Source: Chrysoporthe austroafricana
Lineage: Eukaryota; Ascomycota; Sordariomycetes; Diaporthales; Cryphonectriaceae
Direction: 5' to 3'
NCBI GenBank assembly: GCA_001051155.2
Contig: JYIP02000010.1
Span: forward strand, 372,001-436,000
DNA length: 64,000 nucleotides
Of this stretch, positions 20,443 to 30,718 are shown in pieces. Positions within the stretch are counted from its first letter, which is position 1. The number at the start of each line of letters is the position of its first letter. Position numbers and translations under genes: made by a program. The notes below the pieces were generated by a model. That model had not been told where the DNA came from. It saw nothing but the letters and a program-made list of their open reading frames with translations, and did not search any database.

Positions 20443-21750
20443 TCAAAGCTTGCTCGTTGCCTCGGGAGGCTTGACCTCGACGAGAAGTTTCCCTGTAGAG
20501 AGCAAGTGAGCAGCGGTTCCGGCTCGCGGTGCCAAGAGAAAGAGGGAGGGGCAGCTTACCTATGTTGCCACCCTTGAACAGGTCCACGAGCGCCTGCTCC
20601 GCCACCTTGAGGCCGCCCCGGACAATCGTCTCCTGCCTCTTGATCTTGCCCTCCGCCAGCCACTGCGCGAGCTGCCTGCGGGCCGCCGGGTACTCCTTGG
20701 CGTGGTCGAACACGATGAACCCCTCCATCCGGATCCGCTGCGTGATGACCTTGGAAATTTGCTAGATGAGACTCTCGTGGTCAGCCTCCCGACGACGGTC
20801 AGAAGGAGAAGAGAGGCGTAGGGCGTTTCCGCGCCGCCCACTCACCCTCGGCCCCTTGGGGTCTTTCGAGTTGTACTGGCTGATGGCACCGCACATGACG
20901 AACCGGGCGTCCTTTGCCGCCCTGGAAAGCGCCATGTCGAGGATGTCGCCGCCGACTAGAGACGATTATCTGGTCAGCCAGGGGGCATACACACGTGTAC
21001 GCACTGCCATCGTTTTCCCTCCCCCCGTCCCCCAACGGGCAACTCACCATTGTCCCAGAACACGTTAATGTACCGCGGCGTGGCCTCCTTGAACTTCCTC
21101 ACGAACTCGGGGTCCTTATAATTCAGGCAGACGTCGAATCCCACCTCCCTCTCCAGCCACCGGCACTTGTCCTCGCTCCCAGCGAGCCCGATCACCCGCG
21201 CGCCGGCGATCTTGGCCATCTGCCCCGCCACGGAGCCCGTCGCCCCGGCAGCACCGCTGATCACCACGGTCTCGCCCGCCCTGGGCCGGCCGATCGTCGT
21301 CATGCCAAAGTACGCCGTCAGCCCCGTGAGGCCCAGCACGCCCTGGAGGTCCGACAGCTTGACGCCCCTCCCCAGCCCCGCGTGCCCCATGATCTCGGCC
21401 ACCGTCTCGAACTCCTTCGGCCCGGCGACCGCGGCCTCCTGCCACCCCGTCATGGCGACCACGTAGTCCCCGGCCGCGGCGCGGGGGGACCGCGACGCGA
21501 GCACCCGGCCGATGACGGACCCGCGCATCACGGCGCCGATCTGCACGGGCGGCACGTAGGAGCGCACGTCGTCGAGCCAGGCGCGCATCGCCGGGTCGAG
21601 GGAGAGGTAGAGCGTCTCGAGGAGGACCTCGCCGTCCTTCAGACTGGCGGGGGAGGGGATGGGCGTGTGCTTCTGGTGGAACGTCTGGCCGGGGACCACG
21701 GGGCCCTTGGGGCGCTCCGCCAGGACGATGGAGAGGGACTGGCTGGACAT
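20443..21750 (-). CDS. NADP-dependent medium-chain oxidoreductase (leukotriene B4 dehydrogenase-like)
   Basis: Exons 21750-21048, 20955-20846, 20761-20560 and 20492-20443, 354 residues. All three introns (21047-20956, 20845-20762, 20559-20493) have GT/AG ends and keep frame; junctions read DNVGGDILDMAL, GPRQISKVITQR and GGNIGKLLVEVKPPE. The family is the zinc-free medium-chain dehydrogenase/reductase group that reduces double bonds of enones. It shows LYLSLDPAMRAWL near the start, the nucleotide-binding GAAGATGSVAG around residue 160, a Lys/Arg environment favouring NADPH, and RFVMCGAISQYNS. Substrates in fungi range from lipid aldehydes to secondary metabolites; the one here is not evident. 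It lies on the same strand as the gluconokinase, 477 bp away, as a separate gene. Confidence 0.93.
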
Positions 21751-22227
21751 TGTGGCAGGGTTGAGGGGAATAAAGTCGGCGTCCAAAGGTCAGAGGATAC
21801 CACGTAAGGAGATATTAATGAGGAGAAGAGAGAAGAATGAGAGGTATCCCCCGGGGACGGTGGGCGGTTTGACCTGCGCCGTAGTCAGTGCTCCGGTGAG
21901 CCGAGGCACTCGGCGAAGTATCCACTTCCGGCTCCGACGTCAAATCCAGTCCATCTCCGGCCGCGATGTCACTGTGGCCTCGCTTCGGCTCACACACAGT
22001 CAAGCTCTGTACTGGTGAAGAGTTCTAGCGTGAGATTGAGTCTCTATTCTCTGTCTATGGTGTCTCTGCTTAGAGATTCTGTGGAGTTTGCTCTTGCTCT
22101 TGGAACGTGGCCCAATGCCACGATGACAGCCCAGCCTCCTCTATCAGGAATACACGAGGATCTCTAACCCGCCCGCCCCTAAAAGAAAACAGGGAGAGCA
22201 AAGAAATACCTGCATGACTGTCCTTCG
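21751..22227. other. Intergenic, 0.48 kb
   Basis: Oxidoreductase promoter plus gluconokinase 3' region; no gene. Confidence 0.5.
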
Positions 22228-22879
22228 TCAGCTCGACCCAGCGCCGGCCCCCTCTAGCATCTCCCTCACCCTCTCCAGCGCCTGTCTCTCCGCCTCCTCC
22301 AGCGGCTGGTCGACATCAACCGTCACGACATCCCCCTCGTCCGCCCCCGGTGGCTCCAGGCTCAGGAACTGGGAGTGCACCAGGTTCTCGCCCGCAAAGT
22401 GGCCCCTGCGCGCCCTCGCACGCCCCCGGAGGACGGCCTCAGGCGCGTCCAGGTACACGAACCGGACCCGCAGGTTCGGGCTCAGCGCCGAGCCCTCGCG
22501 CAGGACGTCGCGGTACTGCCGCTTCAGCGCGGAGCAGGTCATGGCCAGGTGCAGCGACTCCTGGCCCGCCGGGTGGTACGCCTCGTGGTCGCGCAGGGCG
22601 GCGAGCCAGCCCTGGCGGTCGGCGTCCGTGAGGGGCTCGCCCCGGTGCATCTTCTCGATGTTGGCGCGGGGGTGGAACTGGCAAGGGGGAGGTCAGCAGG
22701 CGAGGCAGCCCCTGAGAGGAGCGGGCGTGGAGGATACGCACGTCGTCCCCCTCCAAGAAGGTGAGGTGGAGCTTGTCGGCTACGTATTTTGCTATGGTTG
22801 ACTTTCCGCATGCTGTTGGCCCTGTGAAGAAGAAGACGTACCGAGGATGCTCTTCGGTTGGCTTCGATCTGTCCGCCAT
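22228..22879 (-). CDS. Gluconokinase
   Basis: Exons 22879-22742 and 22677-22228, 195 residues, normal for the family. The intron 22741-22678 (GTGCGT...TGCCAG, branch GCTGAC) rejoins as LEGDDFHPRANIEKM. The P-loop GPTACGKSTIA is near residues 19-29; then come GDDFHP (substrate-binding Asp/His), the family block HRGEPLTDADRQGWL, CSALKRQYRD, and RRGHFAGENLVHSQF, whose lid residues close over ATP. The enzyme phosphorylates D-gluconate to 6-phosphogluconate, feeding it into the pentose phosphate pathway; cytosolic. The closing residues (VVTVDVDQPLEE) match the usual end of GntK-type kinases. Confidence 0.95.
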
Positions 22880-23975
22880 GGCGTCGTGGCCTGGTGAGGC
22901 TTGCGTCCTCTGCTTGCAAGCGTGGGAGGGGAGGATGCTCTGGTGTCAACGTCGGCGCTGACTCCTTTCCTGCATCTATTACGTCCTGGTTGACGAACCA
23001 AGTGTAAGCACGTACTTTCGAAGAGAAGGGCATCTGTCGCGGGTCTAAGCTTATAGATCGCGAACCATGACGTCGACCCGGGAGGATCAATAGAAGCAGG
23101 TAGGGTTAGGGTGCTTCTTCCTTCCGCTCTAACGCCTCACTCCTTTTCAAAAAAAAAAACAAAAAAAAAAAAAGGAGCAAGACCGAAAAGAAGAAGAAAA
23201 AGCAGCCTCCCTTGTAAGCTGATCAACAACTTCAGAAAGGATGCTTCTCGTTCAGAAGGCTAGTTGAGTCACTGTTCATTACGATTCGTCGGTCTGTCCT
23301 TCTCTTTTTCCCGCCTTGCCTCGCCTTTTCACCACCGTAACCTATAAAATTTCATCTGCCTGCATCCGCATGATTTAGACAAAGCCTCGAAGCCTTGTTA
23401 CGGATGCTACATTAGCTACTCCTTCTTTATCATCATCTGTTAGACGCCTTACGCCACAACTGGCCAGGCCTTCCTTCTCTCATCAGCAACTCTTCCTCAC
23501 TCACCCATCGGTCATCGCCTCCAGCTCTCCCTGGGATTGTGGCTCTGCTCTGAATAAGATTCTTCTTAGTGACTGGGAGTGGTACGGTACGGCTCCTTGC
23601 AGGGGTTTCGCGGATCTGAAACGGCTTTTTGGAAGACTTGACAAATGTCCATCCACTTTATTTGATGCTACTCTCGTCTTGATTGAAGTTGGGAAGAGAA
23701 AAGCAACGATATCGAAAGGCCAATCTAGAGTCTCTGTGAACCTTCTCGTAGTGTACATCACAACCTGGAAGTCTGGAGCACTGGTTATTTGCCCCTTTAC
23801 GAAGATGCCTTTTTCATCAAGCAGATTGAATAAATTGACCAGGCTCTCGAATTACACAAGCTCGTGGTGCGTGGTTTCTGTGTCATGGGACCTCGCTCGA
23901 GACGTCGCGCTTTTTCTGTTTCCTATGTCACACGTCGCCTTCACCGTTGTTCGATAAGAAGTCAAAGCCACTATA
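22880..23975. other. Intergenic, 1.1 kb
   Basis: Contains a poly-A tract with single C interruptions (23150-23173) and no supported gene. A GTAGGGTTAGGG string at 23100-23111 is too short to be telomeric. Confidence 0.5.
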
Positions 23976-26900
23976 TCAGAGGCTGTACATGTCATCGGGT
24001 CTGCTCTCACCATCATCGCCAACGTCCATAGTAGTCTCGTCATGTCGGGCTCCTGTCCGGAAACTCGCGTTCTCTTCCACACCCTCCGCCTGCTCTTCTC
24101 TCGACTTGCCCTCGCCTTCCGGTGTCCTATCATGCATTGTCCTAGCCGGAGCGTCTTTGAAGCGCTTCTCGGCGACCTCGCACGACGTGAAAATATGACC
24201 CTCTTCCACCACATGTGACCAGAACCTCCCCCATCGATCCGTCGAGACATGGCACTTACGGGAGGAGCAAATCCACAGAACATCCTTTGGTATCGATGAC
24301 GACGTGTCACCCCCATCACCCGCCTCCTCACAGATAGCGCAGCGACCACTTACCTGGATATCGTCACGCCTCGACTCTCCATCTCCCGCTGGCGCGGGGC
24401 GGCCGTAGTGTGCATGCGCGATGGCCGACTCCGCCGTCGCCAAAAGCTCATCCATCCAGCCCCGGCGGCCCTCAGCAGTCAGCCGCGAGGAGACAGCCCC
24501 CTCCGCCTTCTGCGCCATAAGCTCCCACAGCCTGCGCTGGGGGCGAAGATGGGAGCGTATATAGGCCAGCGCCATGACCGTGTCGACTAGAGTCGACATC
24601 TCTCCGCAGTCCTCGTCGCTCATCGCCACGGCAACCTTGAGGCGCCCCGCCAGCCGGCGCCGGAGGGCCGGCCGCGTGCCGTAACAGAAGTGCTGCGCGA
24701 TGCGGTCTCGGAGGTTCTCGTCGAAGCAGAAGAGCCCGCCCGCGCGCTGAGACCAGACCATCGCATTCCACCTGATTGCGTGCGGTGGATCATTGCTCAT
24801 GGACGCCCCCTGCTCCCCAATGGTCCCCGCCGCATCTTTCCAGGTGCCGATCTCGTTGGCCTCCGTTTCACTGCTCAGTGTCCGACTGGGAATGGCCGAA
24901 AAGTCGTCCAAAGTTGAGGTCCATAAGTTATAGCTCACACTATCGTCTGGTTCACGGCTGCTGATTAACTTATTGGAGGACATAGGTGATGTCAGAGGTA
25001 ACACCTTGGGCATGCCCACCTCAGGGCGCTCCATGTGTTCGATTCGCGACTGACTCTCGGCGTACGGGCTGCCCGGCCGGGAACCGCCTGTTGGGCCGAT
25101 ACTTGGACTGTGATCAGAACGAGAACAAGAACGAGATCTCGAGCGCACGGCAAAAGACTTATTAAATACCGGAGGACCGCTACAGAACTTAGAGTCCCAG
25201 AAGCTCCCTATCGAACCACGGCGAGAATGGTCGTCCAATTGTAGTTCACTTGACCGTTCATCTAGGTAAACGCCTGCTGCAGATTGATTATGTACGGCCT
25301 GTGATGATTGTGGTATTGACACAGACTCCTTGAAGCTCTCTAGCGCTGTTTTGACAACTGATACAGACCGCTTTGCAGGACTGTTAGGGACTGCCAATGA
25401 TATCAGGCTTCTTCGAAACAAAGGCTGGGCGCCAGCTTTCGAGGTACCTGGGCGGGTTAAGATGTCCAGGTCAGTCAATGGCGCCTTGTAAAGGCTTATT
25501 TCAGCGTCCTCGGTCTCCTCGGACTGCTGTAAATGGCTGACAGCGACAAATGAGGTCCACTTGCTGGAGATGGAGTATGTCTGGCCAAGACATTCACCAT
25601 TTTGGCGTACTCTGTCTGATGAAGGAGTGTCTGGAGCGTCTTGCTGTTCGAGGCCACGCAGGGCGGCTTTAGCAGCAAGGCATTGGATGATGTTGTTGTT
25701 TGACGTGGCTCTAGTCACTGCGAGGGTACTCGTCTTTGCCCCGCCGTGTTGGGACTTCGCCGTGATGGTTACCTGTTCCGGAAGCGAGTCCCTTTTGTTG
25801 GGATCGAGCAGGAAGTACACCGATTGCTGTCCAAAGTGATGCAACGGCGGAATCATTCTAGGGGCTTGGAAAAACGTGGGCTCGACGGCTTCTGTAATAA
25901 GTGCCTGTGCTTCGGAAACCTTGTCGGGGTGCTGCGGCGCGAACTCGTCCACGTCTAGCCGCTTCTCGGCCCATTTGCCGTCGATTTCGATCGAATAGGC
26001 CCAGCTTGTTGGCATCACGGCACTCTTAAGTATTCCTACGACTGCGTCCTGCCACTTGCCCTGAGAACAGTCGACGACTTCCCCGAGCCCGCACCCAAAA
26101 TACCCGATGCCCTGTATGAGTTGATGGCTGACCCTGTGTCCGATCCCGAGAGTGAAAAAGCGCACCTGGGTATCTGTATCTGAGGCCGTCTTTCGGACGA
26201 ACTCAATTGTTTCCTCTGGCCGCCAGATTTCCCCGTCGGTCAGAAGAATGATCTGCGTCGAGGAAGCATTTGGCAGACGGTCGCTAACAGCCCGTTTTAG
26301 GGCTTCCAGAACCTCGGTGCCGCCCATATCTGCCTCAAACGTAGACACGTGGTTCATGGCGAGGTCTAAAGTAGAATCATTGTATGGCATGGAGTGGGAC
26401 CAAAGGGAAGATATCCAGTCACCCCATGAGTAGAGGTTAAACCTGCAATTCTCCGGGAGACTTTTTAGGAACACGAGTAGGGCGTCCTTGAGCGTCGATA
26501 TCTTGGGACCGCTCATAGAGCCGGACCGGTCTGCCAGGAAAATGATTTCGCCATCAAACTCGTCCAGCGAATCGTGAAGGTCGGAGAATAGGTCACTGGG
26601 GCGGACCGTCACCATCATCGCCGCATGACCTAATTTATTCGGTGGAGCCAGCAAGGCGCGGGACTTGAGAACCCCATCGGAGGTCTCAACGAAAAGGATA
26701 AAATCCTTGTCCATTGCGATTTGGTTGTTCGACAAGCGAGCCGTGGCATGCTTAGGATCGAAGTCAAGGTCTCCCTGGGTCCGAGACTCATCCGGTCTGT
26801 CACGGAGATCCTCGAAGCTGGCGGCCTCGGGCACGTGAGCTAGCTTGCCAGACTCCACAGAAATACCATGACCGCTGCGGCATTCCAGCCTTCGTATGGG

Positions 26901-27683
26901 ATCGGGAGATGCGATACTAATGACCATGGAGAGGCCGACCTCTTTGACGTTCGTGTTGGTCGAATAGCCTTCCGGGCGCACCCCATACCTCGGCGCGACG
27001 GAGGTAGGAATGGTCACGACGATGCCATCGCCACCTAGGTCGGCGTGCAGCTCCTCGACGTAAGTGATCTCTACTTTGATCGTCGCTCTGGGCTCGATAT
27101 TACCAATCGTCGTCTGGAATACCTCCGGTGACATCTCCTCAAGGAGAGCAGCGGCCTCGAGCTTCTCCACAGCCCGCCTGTATTCCCGTCTCGCCTCTGC
27201 CTTGGACTTGACCTTGCCCTCGAGCACCTTCTCATTACCGACCTCACACCGAAAAGCCGTAACTGTGGCACCGTCGTAAAGAGGAAAGGCGTACCATGCC
27301 TCAGGGATAGCAATGCCCCCGTGATTCGTGAATGTCTGCACCAACTTCGTCTTTGCGATGTTGCTGTCGACCTGCATGTCGACGACCACGCTGAGCAACG
27401 GCAGACATAGCTCAAGCTTCGGCGATGGAGGAGATGGGGGCGATGGTGATAGCGCACGAAGCTGACTCCGGCCAGCTGTCACAGTGTTTACTTCGTGGGG
27501 TGCTACATGATACTGGTTGACCCGGAGCTGATGCCTAGGGTGTTGTGGCCTGTTTCCAATAGGCCCGGAATAAGGTTCTCGAAAGGTCGGATACTCGGGA
27601 ATGTGATGTTCTTGGTTGGCAGCCGAGTCTGCTATCAAGGAGAAGTAAATCCCCGATGGCAGACGGGGTAGTGCCATAGCCAT
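23976..27683 (-). CDS. VIT and von Willebrand A domain protein
   Basis: A single open frame of 1235 residues with no intron needed. After an N-terminal leader, residues ~80-215 are a VIT (vault/inter-alpha-trypsin) domain, with TNHGGIAIPEAWYAFPLYDG and MSPEVFQTTIGNIEP. Residues ~370-560 are a VWA domain whose metal site is intact: DRSGSMSG provides DxSxS, and LLTDGEIW carries the later Asp. The C-terminal third is Ser/Arg-rich (RSRSRSCSRSD). It then has a Cys/His cluster (CAICEEAG...WICSSRKCHVSTDRWGRFWSHVVEEGH) that could bind zinc, and an acidic tail. VIT-VWA proteins occur in animals (ITIH, PARP4) and many fungi, where the role is unknown. There is no signal peptide, so it is probably intracellular. 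It is transcribed away from the gene at 28127 across 443 bp. Confidence 0.9.
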   Translation of the reverse strand: MAMALPRLPSGIYFSLIADSAANQEHHIPEYPTFREPYSGPIGNRPQHPRHQLRVNQYHVAPHEVNTVTAGRSQLRALSPSPPSPPSPKLELCLPLLSVVVDMQVDSNIAKTKLVQTFTNHGGIAIPEAWYAFPLYDGATVTAFRCEVGNEKVLEGKVKSKAEARREYRRAVEKLEAAALLEEMSPEVFQTTIGNIEPRATIKVEITYVEELHADLGGDGIVVTIPTSVAPRYGVRPEGYSTNTNVKEVGLSMVISIASPDPIRRLECRSGHGISVESGKLAHVPEAASFEDLRDRPDESRTQGDLDFDPKHATARLSNNQIAMDKDFILFVETSDGVLKSRALLAPPNKLGHAAMMVTVRPSDLFSDLHDSLDEFDGEIIFLADRSGSMSGPKISTLKDALLVFLKSLPENCRFNLYSWGDWISSLWSHSMPYNDSTLDLAMNHVSTFEADMGGTEVLEALKRAVSDRLPNASSTQIILLTDGEIWRPEETIEFVRKTASDTDTQVRFFTLGIGHRVSHQLIQGIGYFGCGLGEVVDCSQGKWQDAVVGILKSAVMPTSWAYSIEIDGKWAEKRLDVDEFAPQHPDKVSEAQALITEAVEPTFFQAPRMIPPLHHFGQQSVYFLLDPNKRDSLPEQVTITAKSQHGGAKTSTLAVTRATSNNNIIQCLAAKAALRGLEQQDAPDTPSSDRVRQNGECLGQTYSISSKWTSFVAVSHLQQSEETEDAEISLYKAPLTDLDILTRPGTSKAGAQPLFRRSLISLAVPNSPAKRSVSVVKTALESFKESVSIPQSSQAVHNQSAAGVYLDERSSELQLDDHSRRGSIGSFWDSKFCSGPPVFNKSFAVRSRSRSCSRSDHSPSIGPTGGSRPGSPYAESQSRIEHMERPEVGMPKVLPLTSPMSSNKLISSREPDDSVSYNLWTSTLDDFSAIPSRTLSSETEANEIGTWKDAAGTIGEQGASMSNDPPHAIRWNAMVWSQRAGGLFCFDENLRDRIAQHFCYGTRPALRRRLAGRLKVAVAMSDEDCGEMSTLVDTVMALAYIRSHLRPQRRLWELMAQKAEGAVSSRLTAEGRRGWMDELLATAESAIAHAHYGRPAPAGDGESRRDDIQVSGRCAICEEAGDGGDTSSSIPKDVLWICSSRKCHVSTDRWGRFWSHVVEEGHIFTSCEVAEKRFKDAPARTMHDRTPEGEGKSREEQAEGVEENASFRTGARHDETTMDVGDDGESRPDDMYSL

Positions 27684-28126
27684 GATGGAAGGTGGTTTGC
27701 TGTGCCGAACAACGTGCTGCTCGGCTTTGGTCAGTGAGTGAAGAAGCGAGACGACTGAGGGACGATGAGATGAGGCTCTCGATGGGGAGACTACTAGTAC
27801 TACTGCGACTAGTAATCATGTTATAGGCCGCGGAAGGAGCTGCAGAGCCTCCGCCTAAGCTCACATTTGTGCCCAGTGCAGCCTAGGTGGGATAGCTGTG
27901 CGCAGCAAGCTCAGGCATTAGTGCATGGAGCTGATGTGGCACAGCATGCGCGCTAAATGCTGCGCCCCGTCACGCGTCTCCTCGGACCAAATTCTCTAAG
28001 TGGGGGTAGTAAAGCCTATCTCGAAATGAAGCAGAGAATCGCATCCCTTTTTATCAAGACGACCAACTTCACATCCTATCGTAGTTTTCTAAAGCCGGAT
28101 AATTGTTGTGTGCGAACAAGATTAGC
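27684..28126. promoter_or_regulatory. Bidirectional promoter region between divergent genes
   Basis: The 443 bp separate the start codons of the VIT-VWA gene (minus) and the STAND-like gene (plus), so both promoters must share or abut here. ACTAGT occurs twice 12 bp apart at about 27792-27812, a small palindromic pair. No bound factor can be named. Confidence 0.6.
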
Positions 28127-30718
28127 ATGTCGCTGGCATCGCCCCTGTCCGTAGGTGACGCCCTGCAGCTGGCCAATATCGCGTGGACTGTCGCGAAGGC
28201 CTTTTCATCTGGCAGGAAAAGCGCACCCAGAGAGTTCGCAGAGGTTCAGAGCCTGCTCTTCTCCATTGGCGACGCACTCGACCTTGTCGGCAAGACTTTT
28301 CAAGAACGCACTGAACGAAATGCCGTAGAGGAGACCACTGCTAAACTTTGTGGGATCTTGAAAAATTGTCAAGAAGTCCTCGTCTCTTTGGAACGCTTCG
28401 TTGACAACTATTCCGTGCTGGACCCCTCTCAGGCCTCGAGCTCAGGAGCCAAGGGTGCACGGGTATGGAAGGAGGACATCAAGAAGAATTGGAAAAAAGT
28501 GGCCTGGACCACGGAAGGAGACGACATCTTCAAGCTGAAGCAGACGCTGACCGCCCACGTTCAAGCCTTGAACCTGGCTGTGAGTGTCATGAGTGGGTAA
28601 AATGCACCCATGCCATCTGATATCACCATATGTTTATCAAGTCTAACATAATTCATGTCCAGAGACAAGCAGGCCAGCACACACGAATACGTCTCGGTCA
28701 CAGGACAACACGTTCATGCGATGCGGAAGAAGATTGATGATTTACACAAGTATTACGAGGAGAACCTAAAACGTGCCCAGCAGTCCTCTGACGGTCCGAC
28801 TCACTACAATGCACGAGCCTGTGGGGTTACTTTTACCCTCTACGAGGAGAAAAGCATAGGTGGCGAGGTTCTTGTCTGCTCTCATGCGACACTACAAGAT
28901 ATATGGACAGATGAGCCGCACACTGAAATGCCGAGCCGGAATATCTTCGAATGCCAGTGCTCTTCGAAGACGAACAGAAAGCTAGAGGGTTCTTGCCCTC
29001 ACAATTTGGACTACACCCGTAAGCTGAATGATCTTTCCCTCATTTGTTGCCACAGCTGATGTGCCTTAGTCATGCAATTCAGTCTGTTTGTACAAGTGAT
29101 TAGAAAAGCCGGTGGTATGCAGTGGCAAGTCTATGTTCGATCACCTGCCTCCAACACGCCGGTCTCACTTATCTTAAGGGAAGTTGAAGCAAGACGTAAG
29201 CAAGTAGATCCAGTGACAGTGGAATAGCCGGATACTGACAGCACTGTCGCAGAGATTTCAAAAATTGAGAACTGGATCTACCAACTTTCGCTATTGCAAA
29301 TGGCAAATCATCTCAGCAGTGGTGTTCACACATCGTTTATACAAGCAGACAAAGACACAATATCTGTGCTGAGGATGAAGATGTGGGTGCTAGCCTCCTT
29401 CGTATCACGACCCCGTAGCTGATACCCATGGCTCAAACAGGAATGCTCTGCAATATACTGGCAAGTTGCTCTCCACGGAATTTCGCACTACATATGGTGC
29501 TTTCACCGCCGGTCCTTTCAGTTCGATACAAATACTGCATTATGCGACGACATGGCATCCAGATCGCCTACTAGATGGAACCCCGGCCCAACTCTTCCCG
29601 CAGACACACGTCAATATTAACCTGGAATGTTCGTCACACGAGTCTCAAGCCCGTCAGTGTTATACTATCAGAGGTAAGCTGTTTTTGAGGCAACGATCTG
29701 GCTAAAGAATGATGCCACTGACTTCGAATAGTAACCCAAGACACGAGCCTCGTTGTATTGGAACACCCAAGATACGTCACGGTCAACGATGCTATATGCT
29801 TTCAGGAAATCCTCAAGAACAGCCCTGAGGAGTCTCCACCGCCGAAGCCTCTGCAGTGCTCCAAGACTACATTTGAATTCTCCGACTCAGAAGGTATATC
29901 AAGACAGTGAATATGGGATAATTGGCCCTGGACGCTAAGACCACCTCTTGCTATTTAGATGCCCGTGAGTTTGCCTCCGGTCTAAAAGACGCGAAACAAA
30001 TGCTACGCATCCAGTACTTGCAGAACGTTAGATGGGGAGACAGTCTGATCCGTAGCCTGTAAGCATTTTCATTTTTATTCCCTTTTCTTGCGTCAAAAGT
30101 TTTGGGCATACTGACGTGTAAGTAACTATCTAGGGACATTCCTGGAGAGCATATTATCCGGAATCTAGCTCTGAATGAGATGCAGCTAAAAATTATTCTA
30201 GATCGGGCCACTGAGATGTACCGAATGGCTCTTGTCCGCCGGGATTCTTCAGCTTGTGTCACTTTTGAGTGTCAGTTCACGCGTCCCTCTAGCACTCAAC
30301 CTAGACTTCCATATCCGCACTTGATTGTTCACGCTCCCTAGCGAACCCTCCCAATCACACGCCCCTATGGGCACGGTCTTTCAAGCACCTGTGTATTCCA
30401 TCTTTGTGTGAAAACTTTGCTGACGTATTGATGGGATTTGTAGTGTCGCCAGATCTCCTTGACAACCTTCGCGACGGCAAGGAATCGGGATATGACAACC
30501 ACCCTGCCTGGTTTGTAAACATTGGAAAAGGTAGGGTTAGCATAACCAAGCAAGGATCCGGAATGAATCCCGTTACTCTTCTTCGGAATGCTTGTGAGCT
30601 CCCTTCAACTTCCCAGTCTAGCCTTGCAGTAGTGGCGTGCTCTAACAACGATATTTCAGTCCGAAATGCTAGCAAGGAGGATGGTAAGATGGAGATTGAA
30701 GATCTTGAGGCCATATAA
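28127..30718 (+). CDS. Ten-exon protein with a fungal STAND-type N-terminal helical domain
   Basis: Exons: 28127-28596, 28663-29018, 29070-29195, 29253-29382, 29441-29673, 29732-29893, 29959-30058, 30134-30270, 30342-30593 and 30660-30718; 674 residues. All nine introns are 50-75 bp with GT/AG ends, and the phases agree throughout. Residues 1-155 are helical (GDALQLANIAWTVAKAF, PREFAEVQSLLFSIGDALDL, CQEVLVSLERFV) and resemble the N-terminal domains of fungal NACHT/STAND and ankyrin proteins. The rest (residues ~190-674) has beta-rich and Cys-containing parts (FECQCSS, VVLEHPRYVTVNDAICFQE) and no NACHT, kinase or ankyrin repeat that I can see. Exons 9-10 are less certain: without intron 8 the protein stops at 30341 with 594 residues. 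Intron 9 (66 bp) has no stop, so it could be retained. Function unknown. Confidence 0.72.

Noticed and set aside
20443..22879. Oxidoreductase and gluconokinase as one transcription unit
   Set aside because: Same strand, but a 477-bp spacer and separate introns; fungal genes are normally monocistronic.
23100..23112. GTAGGGTTAGGGTG resembling telomeric repeat
   Set aside because: Only about one and a half TTAGGG units inside a gene-rich region; chance or an ordinary promoter motif.
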